DNA of 34,667 nt. Origin: Paenibacillus aestuarii (GTDB lineage Bacteria; Bacillota; Bacilli; Paenibacillales; NBRC-103111). The translations under genes and the position numbers were made by a program. Within the stretch, counting starts at the first letter, position 1. Every line of letters begins with the position of its first letter. Below, piece after piece: positions 32,733 to 34,667 of the stretch. The stretch is taken from contig NZ_JAQFVF010000090.1 in NCBI RefSeq assembly GCF_027789125.1, positions 1-34,667 on the forward strand. The letters run 5' to 3'. The notes below the pieces were generated by a model. That model did no database searches. It had not been told where the DNA came from and was given only the letters and a program-made list of their open reading frames with translations.

Positions 32733-33241
32733 TGTAACCATTTCAGATACCAGGATATCGGAGCGGTCCAAATGAAGCTGTGGTTTTTGAAACGCAGGAA
32801 GTCTCCTCTTCGGATATGAATGCCGAAAACGGTTTTACCGATTTTGCGGAGCTTGATAAGCCCCCAAACAACCCGGTAAATTTCCTTCTGTGGAGAATAC
32901 GGTTTCCGAATATGTTTCCGATAAGGTCGATAGAAGCTGGTATGTGCAAAATGATGGTTTCCAGTTAGATCGACATTTATAAAAGGCGGAGTTCTGTGCT
33001 TCAATAATTCCTTCTTGGGCTTGAGAATGTCCTTCGATACGGTTTCGTCTATAATCACGGTTTGAAATCTATGAGAGATAGGCGCGTCTTTTCGGCCAAA
33101 GATAAACTGTCCAATCCAGGGGCTCGTCTCTATTTTTAGCTTGTAGGTAAACGCGTATTTAAATAGATGATTACCGAATCTGGAGCCTTTGCCTGAACGG
33201 CCAGGCCCAATATTTCTCATCGTAACTACTGATTTCGCCAT
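32729..33241 (-). CDS. Fucosyltransferase-like protein (GT11 type), apparently truncated
   Basis: A 170-residue protein resembling the N-terminal half of alpha-1,2-fucosyltransferases. GNHLFKYAFTYKLK (23-36) corresponds to the family's GNQLFQYA start, and IHIRRGDF (141-148) is the GDP-fucose-binding HxRRGD motif. Typical members run to nearly 300 residues; here the protein ends 22 residues after that motif with WYLKWLQ. It may be a truncated remnant, a frameshifted gene, or a short divergent form. AAAGGAGGG lies five bases before the ATG, so translation looks intact. Position at the head of the gmd-fcl operon supports a fucose-transfer role. Confidence in the family is moderate and in activity low. 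Confidence 0.65.
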   Translation of the reverse strand: MAKSVVTMRNIGPGRSGKGSRFGNHLFKYAFTYKLKIETSPWIGQFIFGRKDAPISHRFQTVIIDETVSKDILKPKKELLKHRTPPFINVDLTGNHHFAHTSFYRPYRKHIRKPYSPQKEIYRVVWGLIKLRKIGKTVFGIHIRRGDFLRFKNHSFIWTAPISWYLKWLQ

Positions 33242-33277
33242 TGCAGCCCTCCTTTATATGAATCATAGATCTATCTC

Positions 33278-33286
33278 TATTCTATG
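33278..33286 (-). promoter_or_regulatory. Candidate sigma-K -10 of the fucosyltransferase-gmd-fcl operon
   Basis: On the minus strand CATAGAATA matches the sigma-K -10 consensus CATAnnnTA fully, 37 bases before the start codon. The -35 position has AG rather than AC, so the match is one-sided. Confidence 0.4.
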
Positions 33287-33409
33287 AACATGAGGATAAA
33301 ACGCTATAATGGAAATGACTAATTGCAATCCCATTTTATGCCATGTATTCTATTTACCCCAAAAATAGAGGTCCGTCCATCTAAGCCCTGTCAAAGCTAG
33401 CTTCCCTTT

Positions 33410-33418
33410 CATATCCTA
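33410..33418 (+). promoter_or_regulatory. Candidate sigma-K -10 of the second glycosyltransferase gene
   Basis: CATATCCTA matches CATAnnnTA fully, 48 bases before the start codon at 33466. The -35 region does not show a clear AC at the usual distance. Confidence 0.4.
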
Positions 33419-33430
33419 CATAGAGACATG

Positions 33431-33447
33431 CTTCTTCGTTGAAGAAG
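33431..33447 (+). promoter_or_regulatory. Leader hairpin before the second glycosyltransferase gene
   Basis: CTTCTTC-GTT-GAAGAAG is a perfect 7-bp hairpin lying near the predicted 5' end of the mRNA and just before the AAAGGAGAAAG ribosome site. It lacks a T run, so it is not a terminator; it may stabilise the mRNA. Confidence 0.45.
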
Positions 33448-33465
33448 TGAAAGGAGAAAGAGCAT

Positions 33466-34641
33466 ATGAAACTTGTGCTGATCTGCCCGGACTCTTTGCC
33501 CTGCCCTCCGATTCGTAGCGGAGCTATCGAACTGCTGATGGCCCGTAAAGCACCCTATTTGGCCAAGCTTGGATTTGACGTAACGGTCCTTTCGATTCAG
33601 GACCCCATGCTAGCAAATAAGGAGACGATTCATGGTGTCAGATATATTCGCTTCCCAAAGAAGAATTATCTGGAGAATGTCATCTCTTATGTACAGGCTG
33701 AGTCTTTTCCTGTCATTCAGGTGTATAACAAACCGGATTGGGTGCTGCCAATCAAGCAAGTGTGCTTCCATTCCCGGGTGGTGTTGTCGCTTCACAACCA
33801 GGTATTCGGATCTCATCTTGAACAAAGCGAGTTAGAGGAGATTGTGCAAGCTGTCGATCACATGGTGGCCGTCAGTCAGTTTCTAGCAGACTCGATTGCG
33901 AGGCGCTGTCCCTCCGCCAAAGCGAAAATAACAGTTTTATATACAGGAGATGAGCCGAGCATCTACACACCTCATTACACGCTGCAGGGGCAGCGGATTG
34001 CGCTGGAAATGAAAAAAAAGCTGGGTATTCCGGCAGATTACTTTGTGGCTCTGTTCGTGGGAAGGCTAGTCCCCAAGAAGGGCTGCCATCTTCTCATCAC
34101 AGCGATGAAGAAAGTCTTGCAGCAGCAGCCCAGGACAGCACTAGTTATTGTAGGAAGCAAGTGGTTCGGCAATTTCAGCGAGAATGGGTACGTCAAAATG
34201 CTGAGAGAACAAGCGAAGCCCATTTCGGAGCATATCTATTTTACGAGCTTTTTGCCCGTTTATGAGCTGCCGGATTATTACACAATGAGCGATGTTTTGA
34301 TCTGTGCGTCTCAATGGAAGGAGCCTTTGGCTAGAGTTCAGTATGAAGCGATGACAGCCGGTATTCCGATTATCACGACAGGGAGGGGCGGGAATACGGA
34401 AATCATCAAGCATGGCCAGAACGGAATTGTCATTAGCCAGTATGAACACCCGGATGCTTTTGCCGAGAGCATGCTTTACATGATTAAAAATAGAGGCAAA
34501 AGAGAGATGATGGGCATAACGAATAGAGGGTTAATTGAAAACTGCTTTAATTTTGAGCAATATGCGCTCCGCATTGCGGAAGTCTACAAACGCTTTGACT
34601 TATCCGAAGGAGATACACATAGCAAAGTCCCCGCTTCCTGA
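33466..34641 (+). CDS. GT4-family glycosyltransferase, CotSA-like
   Basis: A 391-residue GT-B glycosyltransferase related to spore-coat CotSA and to the one at 22719. ALFVGRLVPKKGCHLLITAM opens the donor-binding domain, and KEPLARVQYEAMTAGIPIIT contains the E-x7-E motif with TGRGGNTEII after it. The N-terminal domain begins LVLICPDSLPCPPIRSGAIE, close to the usual CotSA start. AAAGGAGAAAG precedes the ATG. It diverges from the fucosyltransferase-gmd-fcl operon, with candidate sigma-K -10 elements facing both ways. The stop codon lies in the loop of the terminator. Confidence 0.9.
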   Translation: MKLVLICPDSLPCPPIRSGAIELLMARKAPYLAKLGFDVTVLSIQDPMLANKETIHGVRYIRFPKKNYLENVISYVQAESFPVIQVYNKPDWVLPIKQVCFHSRVVLSLHNQVFGSHLEQSELEEIVQAVDHMVAVSQFLADSIARRCPSAKAKITVLYTGDEPSIYTPHYTLQGQRIALEMKKKLGIPADYFVALFVGRLVPKKGCHLLITAMKKVLQQQPRTALVIVGSKWFGNFSENGYVKMLREQAKPISEHIYFTSFLPVYELPDYYTMSDVLICASQWKEPLARVQYEAMTAGIPIITTGRGGNTEIIKHGQNGIVISQYEHPDAFAESMLYMIKNRGKREMMGITNRGLIENCFNFEQYALRIAEVYKRFDLSEGDTHSKVPAS

Positions 34642-34661
34642 TTGGAAGGCGGGGACTTTAT
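34624..34661 (+). terminator. Terminator overlapping the end of the second glycosyltransferase gene
   Basis: AAAGTCCCCGC-TTCC pairs with GGAAG-GCGGGGACTTT around TGATT. The TGA stop codon is in the loop. The T tail after it is short (TTTATT). Confidence 0.75.
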
Positions 34662-34667
34662 TCGTGG

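Overview
The window looks like a chromosomal segment of a spore-forming Firmicute of the Paenibacillaceae, most probably Paenibacillus or a close relative. The evidence is an SspH-type small acid-soluble spore protein, a YheC/YheD spore-coat ATP-grasp protein, a giant decapeptide-repeat protein ending in the Trp-Ile-Ala-x-Gly tail known from Paenibacillus, strong AGGAGG ribosome binding sites, FadR- and CcpA-type operators of the Bacillus kind, and moderately GC-rich coding DNA. Species cannot be fixed from sequence reading alone.

Layout. 1-1083: the 3' end of a 23S rRNA gene, then tRNA-His(GTG) and tRNA-Leu(GAG) with no 5S gene between, closed by two terminators. 1319-5680: a glycerol-3-phosphate-type ABC importer (ugpA-ugpE-ugpB, minus strand, no ATPase gene) divergent from a glycerophosphodiester phosphodiesterase (ugpQ), with a candidate Pho box between them. 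5686-7586: a two-gene operon (nitronate monooxygenase family, PaaG-like crotonase) behind a sigma-A promoter, a near-perfect FadR operator and a perfect CcpA cre site. 7615-7749: an intergenic inverted-repeat element. 7785-12659: sspH with a TTG start, a SAM methyltransferase, an aldehyde dehydrogenase broken by a one-base frameshift, an aminotransferase and a GNAT acetyltransferase. 12995-14491: a MocR-type regulator. 14529-15380: about 0.85 kb of non-coding repeats, mostly a 41-bp tandem array of 15 units. 15444-21420: ACT-domain malic enzyme, Fsr-like MFS exporter, phosphatidylserine decarboxylase, two small proteins of unknown function, and a NagZ-type lipoprotein.

21419-34661 is the most interesting part and reads as one spore-surface locus. 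It holds a YheC/YheD protein, a GT4 glycosyltransferase, a 1820-residue protein made of about 160 ten-residue repeats in unbroken phase with a WIAG tail, a mannose-1-phosphate guanylyltransferase, the two enzymes that turn GDP-mannose into GDP-L-fucose (gmd, fcl), a short or truncated fucosyltransferase-like protein, and a second CotSA-like GT4 glycosyltransferase. Matches to mother-cell sigma-K/sigma-E -10 elements precede several of these genes. The proposed model is that the Ser-rich repeat protein is a fibrous outer-spore glycoprotein and that its neighbours make and attach a mannose/fucose-derived glycan. The gene identities are well supported; the linking model is inference.
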